Origin: CAYWFP01 sp964457365
Lineage (GTDB): Bacteria; Planctomycetota; SZUA-567
NCBI GenBank assembly: GCA_964457365.1
Contig: CAYWFP010000011.1
Span: 1-60,196 of the forward strand
DNA: 60,196 nt
Direction: 5' to 3'
Every line of letters starts with the position of its first letter. The stretch's first letter is position 1. This document shows positions 1 to 8,654 of this stretch, piece by piece. The notes under the pieces were generated by a model. The model was not told the DNA's origin. It was given only the letters and a program-made list of their open reading frames with translations, and searched no databases. Both the position numbers and the translations under genes were made by a program.

Positions 1-1285
1 TGGTCTGGAAGGCGATGTCGTCGATGACCTTGATGATCTTGCTGATCTCCTGGCTGGCCTGGCTGATATCGCCCATCGCCGCGACCATGCTCTGCATCTC
101 GCTGTTGCCGCGGTCGGCGGCTTCGCGCGTCTCCTGGGCCAGCTTGTTCGCCTGACCGGCGTTCTCGGCGTTGGTCCGCGTCTGCGAGCCGATCTCGTTC
201 ATCGAGCTGGAAATCTGCTCCACCGAGGCCGCCTGCGAGGTGGCGCCGCTGGAGAGTCCCTGGCTGGAGGTGGTGATCTGGCGGGTGCCCTCGGCGACCT
301 GCTCGGAGGTGCGCTGCAATTCGCTCATGATGCTCCGCAGTTGCCCGGTCATCGACTGGAGCGCGCGCCCGAGATCGTCCTTCTCCGAGAGGACCGGCAC
401 CTCGCGCGAGAGGTCGCCCGCGGCGACGGCGTTGGCCACCTCCGCACGCTGGCGCTGGGTGGCGATGACCTTGCGGATGGCCTCGGCCATGGTGCCGATC
501 TCGTCGGCGCCGCGATACTCCACGCTGGCGGTGAAATCGCCCTCGCACATCTTCCCCGCCGCGTCGGCGATCTCGCGCATCGGCCCGACCATGCCGCGCT
601 GGAGGAAGTAGATGAAGGGGATGGCCACCGCCGCGAGCACCACGACGATCAGCCCGACGCTGCCGTAGAGGACGCCGGCGATGGATGCCTGCATGCCCTG
701 GTCGAGCTTGGCCTGCTGCCGCGCCACGTCGTCGAGGTAGACGCCGGTGCCGATCCACATGCGCGTGCCGCGGATCGGCGCGGCGTAGCTGATCTTGTCG
801 ACGAGGCCCTTGACCCCATTCTTGTCCCACTTGTACTGGAGAAAGTCCCCGCCGCGGCCGACGCAGGCGTACAGCTCCTGGATCAGCTTGAGCCCGTGCT
901 TTTCGAGATCCCAGTAGTTGTTGCCGGCCATCTCGGGTTTGAGCGGCACGGTGACGCAGGTGCCGTCGTCGGTGTAGACGAAGTAGTAGCCGGACTTGTT
1001 CTCGTAGAAGATGATGGGATCGAGAATCTCGCGCACCGTCTCGAAACGTTTCTCCTGCTCGGCCACGCCCTCGACTTCGGACGCGATCGCCCTGGCCATC
1101 GTCTCGGTCAGGGCCTTGATCTTGACCTTGTGCGAGGCGATCAACTCCTCGCCGACGTCCTCGGTGGCTTCGGCGCGGAGCTTCGCGGAGACGATGAGGT
1201 TGCTCGCGATACCCCAGATCGCGAAGAAGAGGATGATCACCACCACCGACCAGATTTTCCCCGAAATTCCCAGTTTGCTGAACAT
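1..1285 (-). CDS. methyl-accepting chemotaxis protein, 3' end outside window
   Basis: The frame opens at ATG 1285-1283 and stays open to the window edge (428 codons seen). A first membrane segment (about residues 10-30) is followed by a single-Cache-type periplasmic sensor with the family's YYFVYTDDG and WIGTGVYLDD motifs. A second membrane segment and HAMP follow, then the cytoplasmic signalling coiled coil. The window ends at the hairpin tip (DDIAFQT). It should sense a small extracellular ligand and control the CheA encoded upstream. It starts 47 bp after cheW with an AAAGGA ribosome site, so it is probably the third gene of the chemotaxis operon. The ligand cannot be read from the sequence. 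Confidence 0.93.
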   Translation of the reverse strand, partial: MFSKLGISGKIWSVVVIILFFAIWGIASNLIVSAKLRAEATEDVGEELIASHKVKIKALTETMARAIASEVEGVAEQEKRFETVREILDPIIFYENKSGYYFVYTDDGTCVTVPLKPEMAGNNYWDLEKHGLKLIQELYACVGRGGDFLQYKWDKNGVKGLVDKISYAAPIRGTRMWIGTGVYLDDVARQQAKLDQGMQASIAGVLYGSVGLIVVVLAAVAIPFIYFLQRGMVGPMREIADAAGKMCEGDFTASVEYRGADEIGTMAEAIRKVIATQRQRAEVANAVAAGDLSREVPVLSEKDDLGRALQSMTGQLRSIMSELQRTSEQVAEGTRQITTSSQGLSSGATSQAASVEQISSSMNEIGSQTRTNAENAGQANKLAQETREAADRGNSEMQSMVAAMGDISQASQEISKIIKVIDDIAFQT

Positions 1286-1331
1286 CGCCGTCCTTTCTCC
1301 GCCCGAAGCTATCACGATGGATGCCGCGCGG

Positions 1332-1856
1332 CTACATCGCAGCCTGCAGGGCCTCAAGTTCCTTCTGGTAGAGCAGCTTGTTCGCGTCGAGGATGATCTT
1401 TACCTCCTCGCCGACGCGCCCCATGCCGCTGACGTACTGGCTGGCCGCGCCGCGGCTCACCTTCGGCGGCGGAGAGATGGCGTTTTCGGGAATGTCGCGC
1501 ACCTCCTTGACGGTGTCGACGATCAGCCCGATGGAGACGTCGCGGACGTTGCAGACGATGATACAGGTGCGGTCGTCGTAGGCGCGCCCCTCCATGTGGA
1601 AGCGCGCGCGCACGTCCATCACCGGCACCACCGCCCCGCGCATGTTGATAATCCCCTTGACGAACGCGGGCATGTCCGGCACCGGGGTGATCTCCTGGAC
1701 GACGACGATCTCGGTCACGTAGCGCAGTTCGACCGCGTAGTCCTCGCCGGAGAGCCGGAAGGTGAGATACTTGTTCTCGATCTCGTCGCTGTCGACGTCG
1801 TCGAAGTCGTCGGCGTCCCGGTTCGGCGCGTTGTCGCTGACTTGCTTGGCGGTCAT
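1332..1856 (-). CDS. cheW: chemotaxis coupling protein CheW
   Basis: The 174-residue protein has one CheW domain (about residues 28-165) after a short acidic N-terminal tail. CheW bridges CheA and the receptor tips in the chemosensory array. Family-typical segments are YLTFRLSGEDYAVEL, VKGIINMRGAVVPVMDVR and GLIVDTVKEV. The start overlaps the cheA stop (ATGA), which indicates translational coupling. The acidic tail (DADDFDDVDSDEIE) is longer than in minimal CheW proteins. Confidence 0.96.
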   Translation of the reverse strand: MTAKQVSDNAPNRDADDFDDVDSDEIENKYLTFRLSGEDYAVELRYVTEIVVVQEITPVPDMPAFVKGIINMRGAVVPVMDVRARFHMEGRAYDDRTCIIVCNVRDVSIGLIVDTVKEVRDIPENAISPPPKVSRGAASQYVSGMGRVGEEVKIILDANKLLYQKELEALQAAM

Positions 1857-4552
1857 CGGATTTCTCCCTGCAAAACGGCCGCTTCGTCTTCGGCGGAAAC
1901 GGCCTCTCCGAGTTGAAACCGACGACGCGCGGCCTCGATCAGGCTGGTGACGTCGAGGATGAGGCTGACGTCGCCGTTGCCGAGGATCGTGCAGCCGGAA
2001 ACCCCGGGCGCGTTGCCGATGTAATCGGACAAGCCCTTGATGACGGTCTCCTGCTGGCCGAGGATCTCGTCGACCATCAGGCAGTAGGGCTCGTTGTGCG
2101 CCTCGACGGTGATGAGAATCGCCTGGTGCAGGTCCGCGTACGCTTCGGGGCAGTTGTACAACTCGTGCAGGCGGACGACGGGGATCAGAAGATCCCGCAC
2201 GCGCGCCACCTCCTGCCCGTCGGGCGTGACGTGGACGGTCCCCGGATCGGGGCGGAACGACTCGCGGATCGAAAGCGTGGGGATGATGTAGGTCGCGTCG
2301 CCCACGCGCACGAGCATACCGTCGATGATGGCCAGCGTCAGCGGGATGTGGATGATGAAGATCGACCCCTCGCCCACCTTGGACTGGATCTCGACGCGGC
2401 CGTTCAGTTTCTCAATGTTCTTCTTTACCACGTCCATGCCCACCCCGCGTCCGGAGATGTCGGTGATCTTCTCGGCGGTGGAGAAGCCCGGCTCGAAGAT
2501 GAGCTTGAAGACCTGCTGGTCGGTCAGATCGCTGCCGTCGCCCTCGACAAGGCCGCGGCTGATGGCGCGCGCGAGGATCTTGTCGCGATGCAGCCCCCGG
2601 CCGTCGTCGCGGATCAGGATCCAGACCTCGCCCCCCTCGTGCCGCGCCTCCAGGACCACGACCCCTTGCTCGGGCTTGCCGGCCGCGCGCCGCTCCTCCG
2701 GCGGCTCCACGCCGTGGTCGCAGGAGTTGCGGATCATGTGCACCAGCGGGTCGGCGATCTGCTCGATGACCGTCTTGTCGACATCGGTCTCCTCGCCCAC
2801 CAGGTCGAGCCGGATGCTCTTGCCGGCTTTCTTGGACACTTCGTGCACGAGGCGGATCATCTTGCGGAACGTGGCCGAGAGCGGGATCATGCGCACGGAC
2901 ATGGCGATGTCCTGCAGCTCGCTGGTGATGCGGCGCAGGTGGTGCGCGGCGCGCTCGAAGTTCTCCAGGTCCAGGTCCAGTCGCTTCAATTCCGGATTGC
3001 GCGTCACCATCGACTCGGCGATGACCAGCTCGCCCACGAGATTGATCAGCAGGTCCAGCTTGTCCAGGTCGACGCGGATGTCCTGCCGCGCCACCATGCG
3101 TTTCTCGCGCTTGGGCGCCAGTGCCTCCTCCTGCCGCTCCTTGGCCGCCTGGAGGTTCTGGAACTTCTGCAGCGCGGCCTTCACCTTCTGCAGCAGCACC
3201 TCCTCCTTGAACGGCTTGTCCAGGAACTCGTCGACGCCGACCTCGAGCAGCTTGACCAGCAGCTCCTTGTCGCCGTAGCCGGTCAGCACCATCACCGGCA
3301 GGTCCGGCTTGATCTTGCGCACGGCCTTGATGAACTCCAGCCCGTCCATCTGCGGCATGCTGAAGTCCGAGAGAACGATCTCGACATCGCCGCTCTCGGG
3401 CCCTTGGAGGAAAGTCAGCGCGTCCTCCGGATCGGTGCGGCCGCTGACGCGGTAGTTGGCGCGCCCGAGAATGGCGCGCACCACATCGAGCACCGGTTCC
3501 TCGTCGTCGATGGCCAGGACGTGCGGGCCGGTGGCGTCGCCGGCGCCGCCCGCGTCGGCCGCCGGGGCCGCGCCCTCGACCCCGCCCTCGGCCGGCGGGG
3601 CGGGGAAGGTGTCGTCCATCAGATCGATATACACCTCCGCGGCGACCACCTCCGGGGCCTTGTCCCCCATGGCGTCCACGGCCTCGAGCGCCACCTCGTG
3701 GATGCGGAGCAAAACCCCCAGCGTCTCGGCGTTGGCCGGCGCGTCGCCCGCGCGCAGGGTCTGCAGGCCGCCGTAGGCGCGGCGTGCCAGCTTGGCCAGA
3801 TCGTCCCACTCCTTGGCCTCGCTCAGCTCGGCGAGTCCCTTCATGAAGGCCGCCAGCAGGTCGAGCTCCTCGCCGTCCCTGGCGGACTCGGGGGCTTTCT
3901 CGGCCGCGACCAGGAGGTCGTTGATCTTGCGCGTCAGCGCCACCGGGTCCTCGATCGCCTCCACCTTCGGCAGCGGCGGCGCTGTCGAACAGCCGGCCGG
4001 CGGCGGCGCGGGCGCGGCGCTCTCGGGCGCGGGCGCGGGCGCCGGCGCCTTGCCACCGCCCTCGATCGCTTCGATCGCCTGCTTCAATTCGCCCGCCAGC
4101 GCCTCGGTCTGCGCCTCGTAGCCCGCATCGGTGGCCTCGGCCTCAACGTGGTCCATCAGCTCGCGCATCATGTCCAGCGCGCGGCAGAAAATCTCGGTAT
4201 GCTCCAGTTGCAGTTCGGCCTTGCCTTCGCGGAAGAGGTTCAGCAGCGTCTCGGCCTCGTGGGTCAGGCCGGAGATGTTGGTCAGGTTCAGAAAGCCGGC
4301 GCTCCCCTTCATCGAGTGGAAGAGACGGAAGATGGAGTTCAACGTCTCCGCGTCGACGTTGCCGGTCTCCTCGCTGTTCTGCTGCAGTTCAATCAGGGTC
4401 GGCTCGACCTCGTCGAGCATGTCGCGGCTCTCGGCGATGAAGCTGAGCAGCAGTTCGTCGTCGGCGGGCATGCGTAGCTCCCATGGCGACATCGGCGTGC
4501 TTGCGGCCGCTGTCGGTACGCTGTTATCGGTACCCCGTTGCGCCTCCGTCAA
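1853..4552 (-). CDS. cheA: chemotaxis histidine kinase CheA with internal receiver domain
   Basis: The protein has 899 residues. An N-terminal HPt domain carries phospho-acceptor His79 (FRLFHSMKGSAGF). A Pro/Ala linker and helical region (about 165-320) precede a receiver domain (about 344-460) with acid pair Asp349/350, phospho-acceptor Asp396 (LSDFSMPQMDG) and Lys446 (LDKPF). Then come the dimerisation domain (about 490-550), the ATPase with N box (HMIRNSCDHG, about 605-614) and G boxes (DDGRG; GRGVGMD), and a C-terminal CheW-like domain. Typical CheA has a P2 CheY-docking domain where this one has the receiver, so phosphate may be relayed or sunk internally. It heads the cheA-cheW-mcp operon. 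A TATGAT on the minus strand near 4586-4591 is a weak -10 candidate. Confidence 0.96.
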   Translation of the reverse strand: MTEAQRGTDNSVPTAAASTPMSPWELRMPADDELLLSFIAESRDMLDEVEPTLIELQQNSEETGNVDAETLNSIFRLFHSMKGSAGFLNLTNISGLTHEAETLLNLFREGKAELQLEHTEIFCRALDMMRELMDHVEAEATDAGYEAQTEALAGELKQAIEAIEGGGKAPAPAPAPESAAPAPPPAGCSTAPPLPKVEAIEDPVALTRKINDLLVAAEKAPESARDGEELDLLAAFMKGLAELSEAKEWDDLAKLARRAYGGLQTLRAGDAPANAETLGVLLRIHEVALEAVDAMGDKAPEVVAAEVYIDLMDDTFPAPPAEGGVEGAAPAADAGGAGDATGPHVLAIDDEEPVLDVVRAILGRANYRVSGRTDPEDALTFLQGPESGDVEIVLSDFSMPQMDGLEFIKAVRKIKPDLPVMVLTGYGDKELLVKLLEVGVDEFLDKPFKEEVLLQKVKAALQKFQNLQAAKERQEEALAPKREKRMVARQDIRVDLDKLDLLINLVGELVIAESMVTRNPELKRLDLDLENFERAAHHLRRITSELQDIAMSVRMIPLSATFRKMIRLVHEVSKKAGKSIRLDLVGEETDVDKTVIEQIADPLVHMIRNSCDHGVEPPEERRAAGKPEQGVVVLEARHEGGEVWILIRDDGRGLHRDKILARAISRGLVEGDGSDLTDQQVFKLIFEPGFSTAEKITDISGRGVGMDVVKKNIEKLNGRVEIQSKVGEGSIFIIHIPLTLAIIDGMLVRVGDATYIIPTLSIRESFRPDPGTVHVTPDGQEVARVRDLLIPVVRLHELYNCPEAYADLHQAILITVEAHNEPYCLMVDEILGQQETVIKGLSDYIGNAPGVSGCTILGNGDVSLILDVTSLIEAARRRFQLGEAVSAEDEAAVLQGEIR

Positions 4553-4625
4553 CCCGTTCCATGAACCGGGGTTCCGAGCGCACGGATCATACCATCAATC
4601 GTTCAGTATTTCGGTTTTTTACATA

Positions 4626-5248
4626 TTAGGGAGAGGCTATTGTTCTATTAGCCGCCGGGCAGGCGCCAAGTCGCGGCGACTCCGGATCGAGCCGGGAGTT
4701 GCCGCCAGGGCGCGTTCCCGGCGGGATGATGAGGCCGGCCATCGGCCAGCCATCGCGGTCCCATTTGCCCAGCACCTCCGCCACGTCGCCGCGGTCCATG
4801 CGCAGATGCCCGGCCAGCGTTCCGTTCTCGTGCCAGGAGCGCCATTCGCCGTGCGGCTGGCCGTCACGGTAGAAGCCCGCCTCGCGGGGTACGCCGTTCT
4901 CGTGATACGAGCGGTACGCGCCCTGCCACTCGTAGCCGCGAATGCGGAAACCGAGCAGCCGCAGCATTCCGTTCTCGTAGTACTCGCGCCAGGGGCCGTG
5001 AAAGATACCCTCTTCGTAGGCTATCGCGTAGGCCGGCGAGCCGTCTGTATACCAGGCCCGTCAGGTGCCGTCATAGTTGTACGGAATCGCGGGATGTATC
5101 CCGGGCGCGACATACTCCTGGAAGCGGTAGACCAGCGAATGCGTCTGCGGCGGAGCGTCACGAGCGCCGCCAGCGCCAGCAGATACGCGCCCGCGCCCAG
5201 CACGCGCGGCCAGAAATGGCGACAGCGGAGCGGATGGCGGCGGTTCAT
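4626..5248 (-). pseudogene. MORN-like repeat protein, interrupted by a frameshift and an in-frame TGA
   Basis: The ATG at 5248 begins a basic N-terminus and a membrane segment (GAGAYLLALAALVTL). The downstream conserved region is in another frame (THSLVYRFQEYVAPG), so there is a frameshift near 5140-5160. That frame is then cut by TGA at 5061-5063 and continues immediately as RAWYTDGSPAYAIAYEEG. The rest holds YwqK/MORN-like repeats of the form G..HGEWRSWHENG, three or four copies. The repeats stay coherent across both lesions. This suggests either a recent pseudogene or two sequence errors. The start is 5 bp from the stop of the upstream gene, so the three small genes form one unit. Confidence 0.55.
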
Positions 5249-5252
5249 GCAC

Positions 5253-5684
5253 TCACTCCCGCGTCGGCACCCGCGGCACGTCCTCGGGGCCGATGCCCGG
5301 ATACCTCAGCAGCATCTCGACCTGTTCGAGCGGCCAGTACAGCCGGTACAGCGCCGCGGCCTTGGACTGCTGCTCGAAGACCCACGACTCGCCGCTGACG
5401 TACTCGTGTCCCTGCTTGAAGAGCCCGTGGAAGACGCTGCGGGTCTTGACCAGCGCCAGCAAGGCGTTGCCGGTCGTACTCTTGGAATAATACCGCACCG
5501 CGCCGGGATATTTAAATCGAACCAGCCGGTCGCTCTCGAGCGCGGGCGCGCGCAGCAGGAAGTAGCTGCCGACATACGCCACGACCAGCGCCAGCAACGC
5601 CCGCCCGGGGCGGATCCAGCCGCCGCCCGACTCGGCCGGTTTTTCGGATTGCGCGGGTTTTGGTACCTCGGATTCGTCGGGCAT
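5253..5684 (-). CDS. hypothetical membrane-anchored protein
   Basis: I do not recognise a family. From ATG 5684 it encodes 143 residues: a polar N-terminus, one membrane segment at about residues 23-43 (ALLALVVAYVGSYFLL), then a soluble domain rich in Tyr, Leu and Arg. An earlier ATG at 5714 would add ten residues but has no visible ribosome site. Its place between two other small proteins with an N-terminal membrane helix suggests a joint membrane function, which is inference. Confidence 0.6.
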   Translation of the reverse strand: MPDESEVPKPAQSEKPAESGGGWIRPGRALLALVVAYVGSYFLLRAPALESDRLVRFKYPGAVRYYSKSTTGNALLALVKTRSVFHGLFKQGHEYVSGESWVFEQQSKAAALYRLYWPLEQVEMLLRYPGIGPEDVPRVPTRE

Positions 5685-5736
5685 GCGGGTTCTCACTCTG
5701 TATTCTGGACCCATAAAGCCAGGTCATGGCGAAGTC

Positions 5737-5768
5737 TGTCGAGTTACGCTGCGCGAACCCGAGCTACA
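5737..5768. repeat. dispersed palindromic repeat, copy A (degenerate)
   Basis: The segment holds GTCGAGTTACGCTGCGCG followed by AACCCGAGC. It matches the layout of copies at 8851-8879 and 20800-20830: GTCGGRTT arm, core with ACGCTGCGC or its reverse complement, AAYCCGAC arm. The arms are imperfect here. It overlaps the stop of the gene on its right. Confidence 0.55.
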
Positions 5769-6090
5769 TGATCTTCTCCCGCGCGGCCCACTCGGTGCGG
5801 AGGATCAGCTCCGTCACCGCCAGCGGCGCGTAGACGCGCAGCGGCCAGTGGTCGAGAAGCCGCGCGACGAGATACGCGTCGCGGTACTCACGGGCCGCCT
5901 CTTGGAGTGTCCGCCGTTTCGGTTCGCTCACCAGCCCTGCCGAGCCGACCCAGACGCGGTAGGTCATCTCGTTCTCGACCATGTCGAAGTAGCTGTCGCT
6001 GCCGCGCACGGCCATGTACGTCATCACGTACCACCCCACCGCCACCAGCGGCAGCGCGAGCACGATCCGGATGCGGCGGCGGCAATGCAT
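5764..6090 (-). CDS. hypothetical membrane-anchored protein
   Basis: The 108-residue protein has an N-terminal basic stretch and a membrane segment (IVLALPLVAVGWYVMTYMAV), then a mostly helical soluble part. GAGGA lies just upstream of the ATG. It is the first of three minus-strand genes with the same design (short cytoplasmic tail, one helix, small soluble domain). The stop codon falls inside a dispersed palindromic repeat (5737-5768). No family is recognised. Confidence 0.6.
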   Translation of the reverse strand: MHCRRRIRIVLALPLVAVGWYVMTYMAVRGSDSYFDMVENEMTYRVWVGSAGLVSEPKRRTLQEAAREYRDAYLVARLLDHWPLRVYAPLAVTELILRTEWAAREKIM

Positions 6091-6158
6091 GGCGGGGAAT
6101 CCTCGGCGTCAGCGGGCTGAGACGATTATCCCCGTCCCGGCTCGGTCGAAGGGAAAAC

Positions 6159-8021
6159 TCACATGCCGATGTCGTAGACCTTCAGTTTGGCGTAGAGGGT
6201 GGAGCGGTCGATCTGCAGGATCTCGGCCGCCTTCTTCTTGTTTCCGCCGGTGTGGGCCAGCACCGCGGCGATGTGATCGCGCTCGACGTCGGAGAGGGAG
6301 CGCAGGACGCCGCCCCCTGTCGCCGCCGGCGACGCCGCGCGCCCGATCACCTCCGGCGGCAGGTCGTCCACGGTGATCGTCTCGCCCCGCGCGAGGATGA
6401 CCATGCGCTCCATCGCGTTCTTCAGCTCGCGCACGTTGCCGGGCCAGTGGTACGCCAGGCACGCCTCCAGCGCCTTCTTCTCCACCGTCAGCCCCGGCCG
6501 CGTGAGCCGCTTGGCGAAGAAGTCGAGGAAGTGCTCGACCAGGACGCGCACGTCCTCGCCGCGCTCGCGCAAGGGCGGCAGCTCGACGCTGAGGATGTTG
6601 AGCCGGTAATACAGGTCCTGCCGGAAACGTCCCTCCTCCACCTCGCGCGCGAGGTCGCGGTTGGTCGCGGCGACCACGCGCACGTCGATGTGGCGCACGC
6701 CGGCCTCGCCGACGGGGGTGATCTCGCCCGACTCCAGGACCCGCAGCAGCTTTGCCTGGATCGGCTCGGAGAGTTCGCCCACCTCGTCCAGGAAGATCGT
6801 CCCGCCGTCGGCGGCCAGGAAGCGCCCGGGGCGCGCCTTCTCCGCGCCGGTGAAGGCGCCGCGTTCGTGGCCGAAGAGTTCGGCCTCGGCGAGGCTCTCG
6901 GCGAGCGCCGCGCAGTTGACGATAACGAACGGCCGCTCGCTGCGGGGGCTCTGGCGATGGATGGCGCGGGCGACCAGTTCCTTGCCCGTGCCGCTCTCGC
7001 CGGTGATCAGCACGCCCGCCTCGGTGGGCGCGACGCGCTGGATGAAGTCGTACACGCGCTTCAAGACCGCCGACTCGCCGATGAAGCCGGCCGGCCCGGT
7101 CAGCTCGCGCTCGGCCTGGTCGCGGCTCTCGCGCAGCTCCTGGATGCGGCGCAGGTTCAAGAGCGCCATCGAGCACTGCAGCCCCGCGGCAGTGGCCAGC
7201 TCGAGGTTGTTGGCGGTGAACGGCTCGCTCTCGCCGAGGCGGTCGAGGTAGATCGCGCCGAGCATTTCATCGCCGACGAGGATCGGCACGCAGATCGCGG
7301 AGGTGATCTCCAGTTCCTTGATCGAGGCCGCGTCCTTGAAGCGCTCGTCCTCGCCGGTGCGCGACATCACCGCCACGCGCTCGTGCACCACCTGCCGCAG
7401 GATCGAGCTCGAGTACGGCTGCTCGTAGACGCGCGCCAGGTGCGCCGGCAGCTCACGCGCCACCGGCTTCATGTTCTCGTCGTGCCCGATGAAGAGCAGC
7501 ACCCGGCTGGCCTCGATCGACGGCGCCAGATCCTCCGCGAGCACGGCCGCGAGTTCCTCGGGACTGTCGGTCTCCTCGGCCGCGCGCGCGAGGTTCAGCA
7601 GAAAGCGCAGCGCCTCGACCGCGCCGCCGGCGCCCTGGCCGGTCAGGGGCGGCAGCTCCTGCGTGTCCATGCGGTCGACGATGGTCTCGCCGTCGGCCGG
7701 GGCGTACTTCGGCGCCTGGCTGACCACCCCGCGCAGAACGAAGCGCAGCACGCAGTTGCCGATGCGCACCTCGTCGCCGTCGTGCAGCATCTCCCAGTCC
7801 TGGATGCGCCGCCCGTTCAGAAGCGTGCCGTTGACCGAGCCGCGGTCGCACAGCATGAACGTATCCGGACCGTCGCGGCGGATCTCCGCGTGCGCACGGC
7901 TGATGCGGCCGTCGTTGAGCCGCACCGCGCAGGTGGTGTCGCGCCCGATGACCGAGAGGTCCTGATCGAGCAGGAACGTCTCGCCCGCGTCGACTCCCGA
8001 ATGCACCACCAGCGTGGCCAT
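6159..8021 (-). CDS. FHA-GAF-sigma54 activator (Fis-type regulator)
   Basis: From ATG 8021 (AGAAGG ribosome site) the protein has 620 residues. An N-terminal FHA domain (about 1-98; IGRDTTC, SRAHAEI, SVNGTLLNG) should read a phospho-threonine signal. A GAF domain (about 135-290) follows, then an AAA+ sigma54-interaction domain with Walker A at 341-348 (GESGTGKE) and the sigma54-contacting GAFTGA loop at 388-393. A C-terminal Fis-type helix-turn-helix ends NKKKAAEILQIDRSTLYAKL. The frame is open to 8273, but the FHA domain begins exactly at 8021. FHA input implies a Ser/Thr kinase or phosphatase elsewhere. Targets are unknown; no sigma54 promoter is obvious next to it. Confidence 0.93.
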   Translation of the reverse strand: MATLVVHSGVDAGETFLLDQDLSVIGRDTTCAVRLNDGRISRAHAEIRRDGPDTFMLCDRGSVNGTLLNGRRIQDWEMLHDGDEVRIGNCVLRFVLRGVVSQAPKYAPADGETIVDRMDTQELPPLTGQGAGGAVEALRFLLNLARAAEETDSPEELAAVLAEDLAPSIEASRVLLFIGHDENMKPVARELPAHLARVYEQPYSSSILRQVVHERVAVMSRTGEDERFKDAASIKELEITSAICVPILVGDEMLGAIYLDRLGESEPFTANNLELATAAGLQCSMALLNLRRIQELRESRDQAERELTGPAGFIGESAVLKRVYDFIQRVAPTEAGVLITGESGTGKELVARAIHRQSPRSERPFVIVNCAALAESLAEAELFGHERGAFTGAEKARPGRFLAADGGTIFLDEVGELSEPIQAKLLRVLESGEITPVGEAGVRHIDVRVVAATNRDLAREVEEGRFRQDLYYRLNILSVELPPLRERGEDVRVLVEHFLDFFAKRLTRPGLTVEKKALEACLAYHWPGNVRELKNAMERMVILARGETITVDDLPPEVIGRAASPAATGGGVLRSLSDVERDHIAAVLAHTGGNKKKAAEILQIDRSTLYAKLKVYDIGM

Positions 8022-8175
8022 GCGCGCCCTTCTTGGTCGGGGAAAGGCCGGCGGCATCCCGCATTCCCCGCCGCCGGTACGTGGATATGATACAGCTACC
8101 GCGGCCGAACGGAACGAAAAAATCCGCTCCGCACGGCCCGTCCGCGCCGTTTCCGCCCCGCCCGCGGCTGCCTGC

Positions 8176-8204
8176 TTGACAGGGAGGGCGGCGACAGCTA
8201 CAGT
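8176..8204 (+). promoter_or_regulatory. sigma70-type promoter for the lipoyl-domain gene
   Basis: TTGACA at 8176-8181, a 17-bp spacer and TACAGT at 8199-8204. Predicted transcription start is about 8211, giving a leader of roughly 118 nt before the ATG at 8329. No known riboswitch motif was recognised in that leader. Confidence 0.7.
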
Positions 8205-8328
8205 TGGTGCCCAACTTCCGCCGGACCGGTTCAGGAGGTGGCAGGCGGCCGCCGTCGGGACCGCCAAGAACAACGGGGCGCCCGCAGGCCGCGACGCGGG
8301 TATCGCCCGCCATCAGAGGAGATCGCTC

Positions 8329-8577
8329 ATGGCCGAATTCACCGTCACCCTCCCCTCGCTCGGCGACGACGCCGGCGACAGCGCCAAGGTCTCGTTCGCC
8401 TACTTCGACGAGGGCGACAAGGTCAACGAGGAGGACGACCTGATCGAGATGGTCACCGACAAGGCCACCTTCAACGTCCCCTGCCCCAAGACCGGCACCA
8501 TCAAGAAGATGCTGGTCAACGAGGACGACGAGGTCAAGGTCGGCGATCCGCTCTGCGTCATGGATGTGGCGGAATAA
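8329..8577 (+). CDS. stand-alone lipoyl/biotinyl carrier domain protein
   Basis: The 82-residue protein is a single lipoyl-type domain. Lys45, in the motif EMVTDKATFNVP, is the expected attachment site for lipoate. The remainder follows the beta-barrel hammerhead pattern (GTIKKMLVNEDDEVKVGDPL). Such domains normally sit at the N-terminus of 2-oxoacid dehydrogenase E2 subunits; here no catalytic E2, E1 or E3 gene is adjacent. AGGAG lies 8 nt before the ATG and a consensus promoter lies upstream, so it is separately expressed. Pathway unknown. It is very acidic. Confidence 0.88.
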   Translation: MAEFTVTLPSLGDDAGDSAKVSFAYFDEGDKVNEEDDLIEMVTDKATFNVPCPKTGTIKKMLVNEDDEVKVGDPLCVMDVAE

Positions 8578-8592
8578 CGCTGCAGAATCGAC

Positions 8593-8621
8593 TTGACCCG
8601 GCCGATCATGATGAGTATAGT
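8593..8621 (+). promoter_or_regulatory. sigma70-type promoter for leader peptide-leuA
   Basis: TTGACC at 8593-8598, 17-bp spacer, TATAGT at 8616-8621. The predicted start near 8628 is 27 nt before the leader-peptide ATG. It drives the attenuator transcript. Confidence 0.78.
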
Positions 8622-8654
8622 GCCTGTAGTAACCGATTGACGAGGAGACGACGG

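Noticed and set aside
1913..4477. 854-codon open frame antisense to cheA
   Set aside because: Low-complexity Leu/Arg/Gly/His/Asp composition typical of an antisense frame in GC-rich DNA; cheA on the other strand is unmistakable. Other long antisense frames (for example 34771-37410, 39285-42185, 58475-60163) were rejected for the same reason.
8205..8328. Riboswitch in the leader of the lipoyl-domain gene
   Set aside because: Looked for glycine, cobalamin, ZTP and fluoride core motifs; none matched. The leader is only GC-rich.
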